NCBI GenBank assembly: GCA_041568735.1
Contig: JBFFZG010000234.1
Coordinates: 1 to 7,840, forward strand
Origin: WTJY01 sp041568735
Lineage (GTDB): Bacteria > Chloroflexota > Anaerolineae > Promineifilales > Promineifilaceae
Length of the DNA: 7,840 bases
Reading direction: 5' to 3'
The translations under genes and the position numbers were made by a program. Of this stretch, positions 1-6,015 are shown piece by piece (position 1 is the first letter of the stretch; every line of letters starts with the position of its first letter). The notes beneath the pieces are model-generated. The model saw only the letters and a list, made by a program, of their open reading frames with translations. It was not told the DNA's origin and ran no database searches.

Positions 1-278
1 ACGAGGAGCCAGTAGCGCCAGCCATGGCGAAAATGCGGACGCAGCCAGACATCCTGCCAGCCTTCCCGCGTGATGAACCGGGCGGCGACGTGGCCGATGG
101 CTGGCCCAAACATCGAAGCGGCGATGAGGGCAAATGCCAATGTGATTCCCGTGCCGGCCACCAGCTCAGGGCTCTCTCGTAATCCACCGTTCAGGTAGAT
201 CACCAGGTGGAGAAGCCAGGTGTAGCCAAAGGCAAAGAGCAGATAGATGCCAATGCGTCTTGTATCGAGTTTTTCCAC
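1..278 (-). CDS. Probable CPBP-family intramembrane metalloprotease, N-terminal part (cut by window edge)
   Basis: The first 92 codons are present and the rest lies beyond base 1. The GTG start at 276-278 is chosen because a GGAG sequence lies 7 nt upstream, inside the end of the preceding gene, and because the frame opens directly after that gene's stop with a 2-nt gap. This is the only start in the window with a clear ribosome binding site, and the spacing implies co-transcription and probably translational coupling. The protein begins with a short charged stretch (EKLDTRR), then a hydrophobic segment at about residues 9-29, and a second at about 42-66 that contains MFGPAIGHVAARF. This layout, ending with a tryptophan-rich WRYWLL stretch, resembles the N-terminus of CPBP (CAAX protease/bacteriocin-processing) membrane proteins. 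The diagnostic EExxxR and HxxxN/H motifs lie further downstream and cannot be seen, so the family call is by resemblance only. Confidence 0.6.
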   Translation of the reverse strand, partial: MEKLDTRRIGIYLLFAFGYTWLLHLVIYLNGGLRESPELVAGTGITLAFALIAASMFGPAIGHVAARFITREGWQDVWLRPHFRHGWRYWLL

Positions 279-280
279 GT

Positions 281-3004
281 TTATTCTCCGTTTTTACCGC
301 GATCAGGCTGCCTCGTGGTGGGGGTTTCCCGGGCGGTCTCAGCCGCCAGACGGGCGGCTTCTTCCCGGGCCAGGTCGGCCAGCAGCGCTCGTTCCTCGGC
401 CGTCGTGGCTATTTTTCCATCGAGCCGGGCGGCCAGGATCTGGTCGAGGATCTCCCCGTACCAGGGGCCGGGCTCCAGGCCGAACGCCCGCAGATCGTGA
501 CCGGAGATCTCGGTGCGCTCGTGCCGCCAGCGGTGCTGGTAGCGGTCGAGCTGGCCGGCGGCCGGCTGGCCGTCCAGCCAGACCCGGGCGGCCAGCAGGG
601 CGGCCGGGAAATCGGCGAACGGCCGGCAGAGCTTCTCCACCTGGCTGGCGGGCGCCCCGGCCGGCAGGGCGGCCAGCGCGTGCAGCAGCTCGTGGAGCTT
701 TTCCAGCACCGTCGCCATTTCCTTGCTCAGGCGGAGGCGCTTGACGACCGCTTCCTGCACCGGGTGGGGGTGATCGGCCAGCCAGAGGAGCAGGTAGACG
801 CCGGCCTCGCCGATGCGCGGCAGGGCGGCCGACCAGGCGGGATCGGCCAGCACGGCCCCCATCCGGATGAAAGCGGCCGCGGCCGCCTCGGACCAGCAGA
901 GGCGGGGATCGAGCTGGGTGAGCACCCCCAGCTCCGCCAGCCTCCTCATCACCGCCGCCGGGTCGCTTTCGGCAAACCCCTGGGCCAGCTCATTCCACAG
1001 GCGGGCGCCGGTAACCCGGGGCAGCAGTTCAATCGAATTTTCCAGGAGCTCCAGTGTGCGGGCTTCGATGGTGAAACCCAGCCGCTGTTCGAAGCGGACG
1101 GCTCGCAGAATGCGGGTTGGATCGTCGATAAAGCTCAAACTGTGCAGCGCCCGGATCAGCCCCTGCTCGAGATCGCGCAGGCCGCCGTAAAAATCGAGCA
1201 GTTCTCCCAGGTGAGCGCCGTCGAGTCGGATGGCCAGCGTATTGATCGTAAAATCACGGCGCAGCAGGTCGAGCTTGATCGACCCGCGCACGACCGTGGG
1301 CAGAACGGTCGGCTCTTCGTAGAACTCGGTGCGGGCCGAGACGAAATCGATGGCTGTCGTCTGTTCGAGGTGATTCAAAGAGACGCCGTCCTCCTCGCCC
1401 GCCGCCGCCCCGCCGCGGATCTTTTTCCAGACCTCCGGGCTGAGCATCCATTTCGCCGTGCCGAAGCGCTGGTGCGTATGCTGTTTGCCGCCAAAACGGC
1501 GCACCAGCCAGTCGACCAGACCGATCGCCTCGCCTTCGGCGACGATGTCGATATCGACCGCTCGTTTGCCCAGCAGGACATCCCGCACCAGACCGCCGAC
1601 GAAATAGATCGGCAGGTGTAAGGTGGCCGCTTCCCGGCCGATCGCCTCGATTAGCCGCCACAGGTTGGGGTCAAAGGCCTGCTGCAGCTGCTCGACCAGA
1701 TTGGGTTTCCGGCCCCGTTTATCCGGCCGCATCAGCTGCTGCAGCACATCGGTGCGGGTGACGATGCCGATCAGCCGCTCCGGGTCGTTCTCCGCCACGA
1801 CCGGCACCTGGCCCCACCCTTCTTCGATCATGATCTCCTGCAGATGGACGATCGAATCGGATGGCCGCACCGTGTAGCGGCCGGGTTTCATAATCTGGCT
1901 GATCGGCAGGTGACCGAGCTCGTGAGTGATCGCCCGATCGACCGCCCGCCGGGTCAGCAGGCCGGCGAGACGGCCCCCCTCGTCGACCACCGGAAATCCC
2001 TCGTGACCGTGCCGCTGCATCTCCCCGGCCGCATCGGCGATCCGATCGCTCGTCTGCACGGTTTTGACGTGGTGCGACATCAGCTCGCTGACCCGCACCA
2101 CCGGCTGGACTTTCTCTTCCAGGAGGTCGAGCAGGCGCTCGAGAACCGGCTGCAGGGTCGTCTCGTGAATCGTGGCCGCGGCCGCCCGGCTGTGCCCGCC
2201 CCCGCCAAAGGCGCGGGCGATGGCGCTGGCGTCGACCGATTCTTCATTGCTGCGGGCGATGAGGTGCACGCGGTGGGGCAGGGCCACCAGGACAAACATG
2301 GCTGGCGGCAGCAGGGCATCCCGCAGGCGGCCGACCACGGAGGAAATTTCATCGTCGAAATCATCCGCCCCCCGGGCCGCCGCCACGACGATTGCGTGTC
2401 CGCCGATGTGGTGCCATTTGGCCGCCGTCAGCAGCCGTTCGTAGAGCTGCTGCTGTTCGGCCGTCAGCGGCACTTCCATGAACCGGCGAACCGCACTCAG
2501 ATCGGCGCCGTTTTCCAGGAGCCAGGCGGCCACCCGCACGTCGCGTGAGGTGGTCGTGTCGTAGGTTAGATTGCCCGTATCTTCGTAGACGCCGAGCAGG
2601 AAGAGGGTCGCCTCCTCGCTCGATATTTTCAGACCGGCCTGCTGCATCATTTCCGCCAGGATGGTCGTGGTTGCTCCAACCGGGTCGACATGGACCCGCC
2701 ATTCGGGGCGAACCATCTCCTTTTCGTGGTGGTCGATGACCCGCACGGGAGTCTGCGGCCGCAGCCCACGCACGCTCGGCAGCGCGTGTGTATCGACCAG
2801 GAGCACCTCATCGATTTTCTGCCGCCGCCAGTCATCCTGCCGCCGGTAGCGAAAAACGCCCCAATAGAGGGTGAGAAACTGGTTGACATTCCGGTTCAGC
2901 CGCCGGGCCAGGAGGGGAACGCCTTCTGGATGGAGGCGGTGGGCAGCCCACAGGGAGGCCACGGCATCGAAATCGGAATTCTCATGCGTCAAAATCAGCA
3001 GCAT
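281..3004 (-). CDS. DHH phosphoesterase / CBS-pair / tRNA nucleotidyltransferase (CCA- or A-adding type) fusion protein
   Basis: The 907-residue protein has three modules. Residues 1-300 are a DHH/DHHA1 phosphoesterase with metal-binding motifs at H7/D11/D13, D71, D91-H92-H93 and D142 (YEDTGNL), and the DHHA1 GGGGH at 267-271. Residues about 303-425 form two CBS domains. Residues about 447-907 form a class II tRNA nucleotidyltransferase/poly(A)-polymerase domain with GGLVRD (470-475), the catalytic D484-I-D486, RRDFTINTLA (582-591) and DDPTRILRAVRF (627-638). In this family the catalytic part adds C and/or A to tRNA 3' ends in the cytoplasm. A-only enzymes that need a separate CC-adding partner share this architecture, so specificity cannot be read here. 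The DHH module suggests a linked nuclease or nucleotide phosphatase activity and the CBS pair suggests adenine-nucleotide sensing; both are inference. The ATG at 3004 is chosen because motif I begins at residue 7. The last 30 residues look disordered. Confidence 0.93.
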   Translation of the reverse strand: MLLILTHENSDFDAVASLWAAHRLHPEGVPLLARRLNRNVNQFLTLYWGVFRYRRQDDWRRQKIDEVLLVDTHALPSVRGLRPQTPVRVIDHHEKEMVRPEWRVHVDPVGATTTILAEMMQQAGLKISSEEATLFLLGVYEDTGNLTYDTTTSRDVRVAAWLLENGADLSAVRRFMEVPLTAEQQQLYERLLTAAKWHHIGGHAIVVAAARGADDFDDEISSVVGRLRDALLPPAMFVLVALPHRVHLIARSNEESVDASAIARAFGGGGHSRAAAATIHETTLQPVLERLLDLLEEKVQPVVRVSELMSHHVKTVQTSDRIADAAGEMQRHGHEGFPVVDEGGRLAGLLTRRAVDRAITHELGHLPISQIMKPGRYTVRPSDSIVHLQEIMIEEGWGQVPVVAENDPERLIGIVTRTDVLQQLMRPDKRGRKPNLVEQLQQAFDPNLWRLIEAIGREAATLHLPIYFVGGLVRDVLLGKRAVDIDIVAEGEAIGLVDWLVRRFGGKQHTHQRFGTAKWMLSPEVWKKIRGGAAAGEEDGVSLNHLEQTTAIDFVSARTEFYEEPTVLPTVVRGSIKLDLLRRDFTINTLAIRLDGAHLGELLDFYGGLRDLEQGLIRALHSLSFIDDPTRILRAVRFEQRLGFTIEARTLELLENSIELLPRVTGARLWNELAQGFAESDPAAVMRRLAELGVLTQLDPRLCWSEAAAAAFIRMGAVLADPAWSAALPRIGEAGVYLLLWLADHPHPVQEAVVKRLRLSKEMATVLEKLHELLHALAALPAGAPASQVEKLCRPFADFPAALLAARVWLDGQPAAGQLDRYQHRWRHERTEISGHDLRAFGLEPGPWYGEILDQILAARLDGKIATTAEERALLADLAREEAARLAAETARETPTTRQPDRGKNGE

Positions 3005-3016
3005 GCTTTCATTATA
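3002..3016 (-). promoter_or_regulatory. TATAAT box placed for a leaderless transcript of the DHH/CBS/nucleotidyltransferase gene
   Basis: On the minus strand a perfect TATAAT (3011-3016) is followed by six bases and then the ATG at 3004. By the usual -10 geometry, transcription would begin at the A of the ATG. No Shine-Dalgarno sequence is present. No convincing -35 hexamer occurs 16-18 bp upstream, so this could be a chance match. It lies in the 52-bp gap after the peptidase gene and would give the downstream genes their own promoter. Confidence 0.45.
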
Positions 3017-3056
3017 CTCGAGCCATGAGGGAGCGGGCGATCGCCAGCCGATCTGC

Positions 3057-4115
3057 TCAGCGGCCGCTTCGAAAGATTTCGGCTACCCGATCGAGCGGGA
3101 GGGCATGGGCGACGCGTCCTTTAAAACCGGTCATCGTCTCGGCGGCGCAGAGGGCATTGAGAATCGCCTCCTCGGTGGCTTCGGCGGCGGCATCGATAAG
3201 ACCGTCCATTTGATCGAGAGGGACCATCCGCAGCTCCCGCAGATGGGTCGCCTTTTGCGGCAGGTGGTTGCCCGTGGCGAAGGCCAGAAAAATGTCCCCG
3301 GAGCCGTCATGTCCGGTGCCGCCGACCCGGGCCAGCCCGACGGTTGCCCGCTGGGCCAGCCGGCGGCACTGCATGGGCAGGAGCGGGGCGTCGGTGGCGA
3401 GCACGACAATGATCGAGCCGGCCGAGCGAGGGACCGGCCACGGCAGGGGAACTTCCGCCGGATCGATGAGGCGGCCGATCGGCCGGCCGTCGATGCGCAG
3501 GTGGCGCCGGGAGCCGTAGTTGGCCTGCACGAGCGCGCCGACGGTGGTGCGCTCCCCAACCACTTCGACCAGGCGCGAGGCACTGCCAATACCCCCTTTG
3601 AACCCATGGCAGATCATGCCGGTGCCGCCGCCGACATTTCCTTCGGCCACCGGGCCGCCCCTGGCCGCAGCCATCGCCTCGAAAACGTGCGCTTCCGTCA
3701 GATGAAAGGCGCTGATGTCGTTGAGCCAGCCGTCAAACGTTTCGGCGACGGTTGGCAGCAGAAAACTTTCCGGCCAGCCCCGATCGACGGCGTAGCGCAC
3801 CAGGGCGTCGCGGGCGATCCCCACCTGGTGAGTGTTCGTGATGGCCACGGCCGAGCCCAGCATGCCCGACTCCTCCAGCCAGGGGATACCGGTCAGTTCC
3901 CCGTTGCCGTTCAGGGAGTGCCATCCGGCGAAGGCCCAATCGGTCCAGATCCGATCCTCCCGCGGAACGATCACGGTGATGCCGGTGCGGGCGACTCGTG
4001 GTTCGTCGTAGATGAGCGTTTTGTGTCCCACCAGCACGCCGGGCACATCGGTGATGGCGTTCCAGCGGCCGGTGGGAAATTCCCCGATTTGAATCCCTAA
4101 ATCTCGCAGTCTCAT
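3057..4115 (-). CDS. P1-family aminopeptidase (DmpA/BapA-like, MEROPS S58)
   Basis: The 352-residue protein matches the self-processing Ntn-fold P1 peptidases, which include L-aminopeptidase/D-amidase-esterase and beta-peptidyl aminopeptidases. Visible family stretches are TDVPGVLVGH (22-31), TNTHQVG (93-99), ETFDGWLNDI (125-134), GNVGGGTGM (159-167), VQANYG (196-201), AGSIIVVLATDAPL (232-245) and GSGDIFLAFAT (271-281). S234 after G233 is the expected nucleophile, freed by autocleavage into alpha and beta chains; S272 and D274 fit the remaining catalytic positions. The ATG at 4115 is preferred over an upstream in-frame ATG at 4223, because the family motif MRLRDLGIQIGEFPTG starts there and the 36-residue extension looks non-coding. 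There is no signal peptide, so it is probably cytoplasmic. It is transcribed divergently from mttB. The natural substrate cannot be read from sequence; small peptides, amides or beta-amino peptides are possible. Confidence 0.92.
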   Translation of the reverse strand: MRLRDLGIQIGEFPTGRWNAITDVPGVLVGHKTLIYDEPRVARTGITVIVPREDRIWTDWAFAGWHSLNGNGELTGIPWLEESGMLGSAVAITNTHQVGIARDALVRYAVDRGWPESFLLPTVAETFDGWLNDISAFHLTEAHVFEAMAAARGGPVAEGNVGGGTGMICHGFKGGIGSASRLVEVVGERTTVGALVQANYGSRRHLRIDGRPIGRLIDPAEVPLPWPVPRSAGSIIVVLATDAPLLPMQCRRLAQRATVGLARVGGTGHDGSGDIFLAFATGNHLPQKATHLRELRMVPLDQMDGLIDAAAEATEEAILNALCAAETMTGFKGRVAHALPLDRVAEIFRSGR

Positions 4116-4122
4116 GGGTTGA

Positions 4123-4151
4123 ATTGTTGCGGTCTGGTCGGGTTTCGTCAA
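4123..4151 (-). promoter_or_regulatory. Predicted promoter of the P1 peptidase gene
   Basis: On the minus strand TTGACG (4146-4151, 5/6 match to the -35 consensus) is followed by a 17-bp spacer and AACAAT (4123-4128, 4/6 match to the -10). Seven bases then precede the ATG at 4115, so transcription would start at or one base before the start codon. No Shine-Dalgarno sequence is present, which fits leaderless translation. Confidence 0.5.
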
Positions 4152-4229
4152 GAACTGTTCCCGGCGGTCCGGTGGATGTGACCCGATCGGATAGAAAGGT
4201 GAGGCCAGCTGCTGATCCCCCACCCCCTA

Positions 4230-4262
4230 AGTTTCCCGGAAACTGGCAGTTTCCGGGAAACT
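4230..4262. repeat. Perfect 15-bp inverted repeat made of two near-palindromic units
   Basis: AGTTTCCCGGAAACT (4230-4244) and AGTTTCCGGGAAACT (4248-4262) are separated by GGC. They are exact reverse complements, and each arm is itself a dyad of 7-bp half-sites around one central base. The arms are flanked outside by CCCCC (4223-4227 or within the C run there) and GGGGG (4263-4267), which could lengthen the stem with a 2-nt bulge. It could be a tandem operator for a dimeric regulator or a cruciform/hairpin element. It lies between divergent gene starts, so it is not a gene-end terminator. Confidence 0.85.
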
Positions 4263-4370
4263 GGGGGCACCCCCAACAGCCTACCTCCTGGTGACCATTT
4301 TTGACTCCCGACCTTTTGCGATCTTTTTCATCCGTTCCCGGCCGGAAACGGGGTTTTTCCCAAAACAGGG

Positions 4371-4400
4371 GTGGCATTGTGCCGAAATGCTGGTTATAAT
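4371..4400 (+). promoter_or_regulatory. Predicted mttB-iclR promoter
   Basis: A perfect TATAAT lies at 4395-4400. GTGGCA at 4371-4376 (4/6 match to the -35 consensus) lies 18 bp upstream. The predicted transcription start is about 4407, giving a leader of about 76 nt before the mttB ATG at 4483. The -35 region overlaps a GCATTGTG half-site that recurs in the adjoining dyad. Confidence 0.6.
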
Positions 4401-4402
4401 TC

Positions 4403-4431
4403 CACAATGCGAACATACTGTTCGCATTGTG
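4403..4431. promoter_or_regulatory. Probable operator: perfect 13-bp-arm dyad over the mttB transcription start
   Basis: CACAATGCGAACA (4403-4415) and TGTTCGCATTGTG (4419-4431) are exact reverse complements separated by TAC. The dyad begins 3 bp after the TATAAT box and covers the predicted +1, a classic repressor position. A third half-site GCATTGTG lies at 4374-4381 across the -35 region. The IclR regulator encoded directly after mttB is the natural candidate to bind here. A 5' leader hairpin is the alternative. Confidence 0.65.
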
Positions 4432-4482
4432 AACAAAAACGGTTCGCCGGCGGCCGATTCCGCCACCCAGACAGCCGCTCCC

Positions 4483-6003
4483 ATGCGCCCCACTCTGACG
4501 ACCCTCTCCCCAACCCTGATCGGCCAGATCCTCGACGAGGCTAAAAAAATACTGGCCGAAATCGGCGTCGAAGTGCGGGGACAGGCCTTGAAAACCCGCC
4601 TGCTGGCCCACGGGCTCCGCACCGACAGCAGCGGCGAGCGGGTCCTCTTCCCACCGGGCGTCGTGGAAGAGGCGATTAAAAGCGCTCCCAAAGGGTTTAC
4701 ACTATACGATCGAGACGGCCGGCCGCACGCCGAGATTCGCGGCGATCGGGTGCACTTCACCCCGGCTTCCAGCGGGCTGAAGGTCCTCGATCACCGGACC
4801 GGCGCCACCCGGCTGGCCAGCACGGCCGACTTCTGCGAATACGTCCGGGTGGCCGATCAGCTCGAGCATATCCCCTACCTGGCGACCGCCTTTTCGACCA
4901 ACGACGACATCGAAGCCCGGGTTTCCGATGCCTGGCGGCTCTACCTCCTGCTCATCCAGTCGAAGAAACCGCTCGTTTCCGGGTCTTTCACGGAACACGG
5001 CGTGCCCCGCATGGCGGAAATGATGGCCCTGTTCCGGGACGGCAAAGCCGACCTGATCGCCCGGCCGATGGCGATTTTCACGATCACCGCCACGGGGAAC
5101 TTTCGCTACAGCGAGGATTCCTGCCAGAACCTGATCGACTGCGCCGAGTGGGGCATTCCGATGGAAATCGTGCCGGTCACCCTGATGGGATTGATCGCCC
5201 CGGTGACCCTGGTCGGGGCCACCGTTTTCCACACGGCTGATGTCCTGGCCGGGCTGACCATGGCCCAGATCGTGCGGCCGGGCACACCGGTTCTCTTCGG
5301 CGGGGCGCCGGCCACCTTCCACATGAAGGCGGCCACCTCGCCGATGCTGGCCATCGAAGCGCTTCACCTCGACGTCGCCTACGCGGCCGTCGGGAAAGCG
5401 CTCGAGCTGCCGACCCAGGCCTACATGGCCCTCAGCGACGGAAAATTTCTCGACGCCCAGGCCGGCGCCGAGACGTTCGGCAGCGCTCTTCTGGCCGGCC
5501 TGGCCGGTATCAACTCCGTCTCCGGTCCCGGCATGCTCGATTTTGTGCTGACCTTCAGCCTGCCCAAGCTGGTCCACGACAATGACCTCTGCGGGCAGGT
5601 CCACCACTTCCTGCGCCGGATCGAAGTCCGCGAGGATCTCCCCACACTCGAACTCGCCCGCGATCTGCTGGCCGAACAGCACCTGATTACGGCCGAGCAG
5701 ACGCTGAAATACTGGCCGACTGAGCTCTACCTCCCCCATCCGGTTACCGATCGGCTGACCCGGGAAAACTGGACCAAGCAGGGGGAAAAGTCGCTGGTCG
5801 AACGGGGAGCGGACGAAGTCGAACGGCTGCTCAAAAGCTATCAGCCCCCCCGGACCGACCCGGCGCTGGACGCCGCCCTGCGTGATCTGATCCGCAGCGG
5901 CCTGGAATCCCAGACCGAGCTGCCCGCCATCCCACCCATGCAGACGACCCGTTCGCTGCCGGAAACCCAACCCACAACCCGGCGGCGCCGCCGCAAACGC
6001 TGA
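4483..6003 (+). CDS. mttB: Trimethylamine/betaine:corrinoid methyltransferase family protein (MttB-like, non-pyrrolysine)
   Basis: The 506-residue protein is an MttB-superfamily TIM-barrel enzyme. Members move a methyl group from a methylated amine (trimethylamine, glycine betaine, proline betaine, carnitine and others) to the cobalt of a corrinoid protein. The ATG at 4483 is chosen because MRPTLTTLSP matches the usual family start. It is followed by the helix DEAKKILAEIGVEV (18-31) and the TLYDRDGRP segment (73-81). The C-terminal half has the small-residue-rich stretch GSALLAGLAGINSVSGPGML (333-352). The frame has no internal TAG, so it is not a pyrrolysine-type enzyme and its substrate is more likely a quaternary amine than trimethylamine; this is an inference from the characterised glycine betaine enzymes. 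An in-frame GTG at 4429 is a weaker alternative start. The C-terminus has an unusual proline/threonine-rich tail ending in seven basic residues (500-506). No Shine-Dalgarno is visible. No corrinoid protein or reactivase gene lies in the window. Confidence 0.9.
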   Translation: MRPTLTTLSPTLIGQILDEAKKILAEIGVEVRGQALKTRLLAHGLRTDSSGERVLFPPGVVEEAIKSAPKGFTLYDRDGRPHAEIRGDRVHFTPASSGLKVLDHRTGATRLASTADFCEYVRVADQLEHIPYLATAFSTNDDIEARVSDAWRLYLLLIQSKKPLVSGSFTEHGVPRMAEMMALFRDGKADLIARPMAIFTITATGNFRYSEDSCQNLIDCAEWGIPMEIVPVTLMGLIAPVTLVGATVFHTADVLAGLTMAQIVRPGTPVLFGGAPATFHMKAATSPMLAIEALHLDVAYAAVGKALELPTQAYMALSDGKFLDAQAGAETFGSALLAGLAGINSVSGPGMLDFVLTFSLPKLVHDNDLCGQVHHFLRRIEVREDLPTLELARDLLAEQHLITAEQTLKYWPTELYLPHPVTDRLTRENWTKQGEKSLVERGADEVERLLKSYQPPRTDPALDAALRDLIRSGLESQTELPAIPPMQTTRSLPETQPTTRRRRRKR

Positions 6004-6015
6004 TCCCTGCTCTCG

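Larger units (their letters stand above)
4116..4482. other. Divergent intergenic control region between the peptidase gene and mttB
   Basis: This 367-bp stretch has no supported gene. It contains the predicted peptidase promoter (4123-4151), a large double palindrome (4230-4262), a weaker related dyad (4333-4350), the mttB promoter (4371-4400) and a perfect 13-bp-arm inverted repeat at the mttB transcription start (4403-4431). Both flanking open frames run into it (to 4223 and from 4291), but those extensions lack family similarity and codon character. Confidence 0.8.

Noticed and set aside
260..1621. A 453-codon plus-strand open frame opposite the nucleotidyltransferase gene
   Set aside because: It is a shadow of the strongly supported minus-strand gene, with no recognisable motifs.
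3034..3045. GGCGATCGCC as a cyanobacterial HIP1-type site
   Set aside because: Only isolated copies were noticed (also in the transposase gene, near 7227), and a GC-rich genome will contain some by chance; there is no evident enrichment.
2871..4100. A 409-codon plus-strand open frame opposite the peptidase gene
   Set aside because: It is an antisense shadow of the P1 peptidase; the minus-strand translation carries all the family motifs.
4116..4223. 36-codon N-terminal extension of the P1 peptidase
   Set aside because: It crosses the predicted promoter and lacks family similarity; the usual start motif is at 4115.
4230..4262. Rho-independent terminator
   Set aside because: No gene ends here; both neighbours start and point away, and no T run follows the stem on either strand.
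4291..4482. Upstream 64-codon extension of mttB (ATG at 4291)
   Set aside because: It would read through the promoter and the operator dyad, and the extra residues do not resemble the family; MRPTLTTLSP at 4483 is the normal start.
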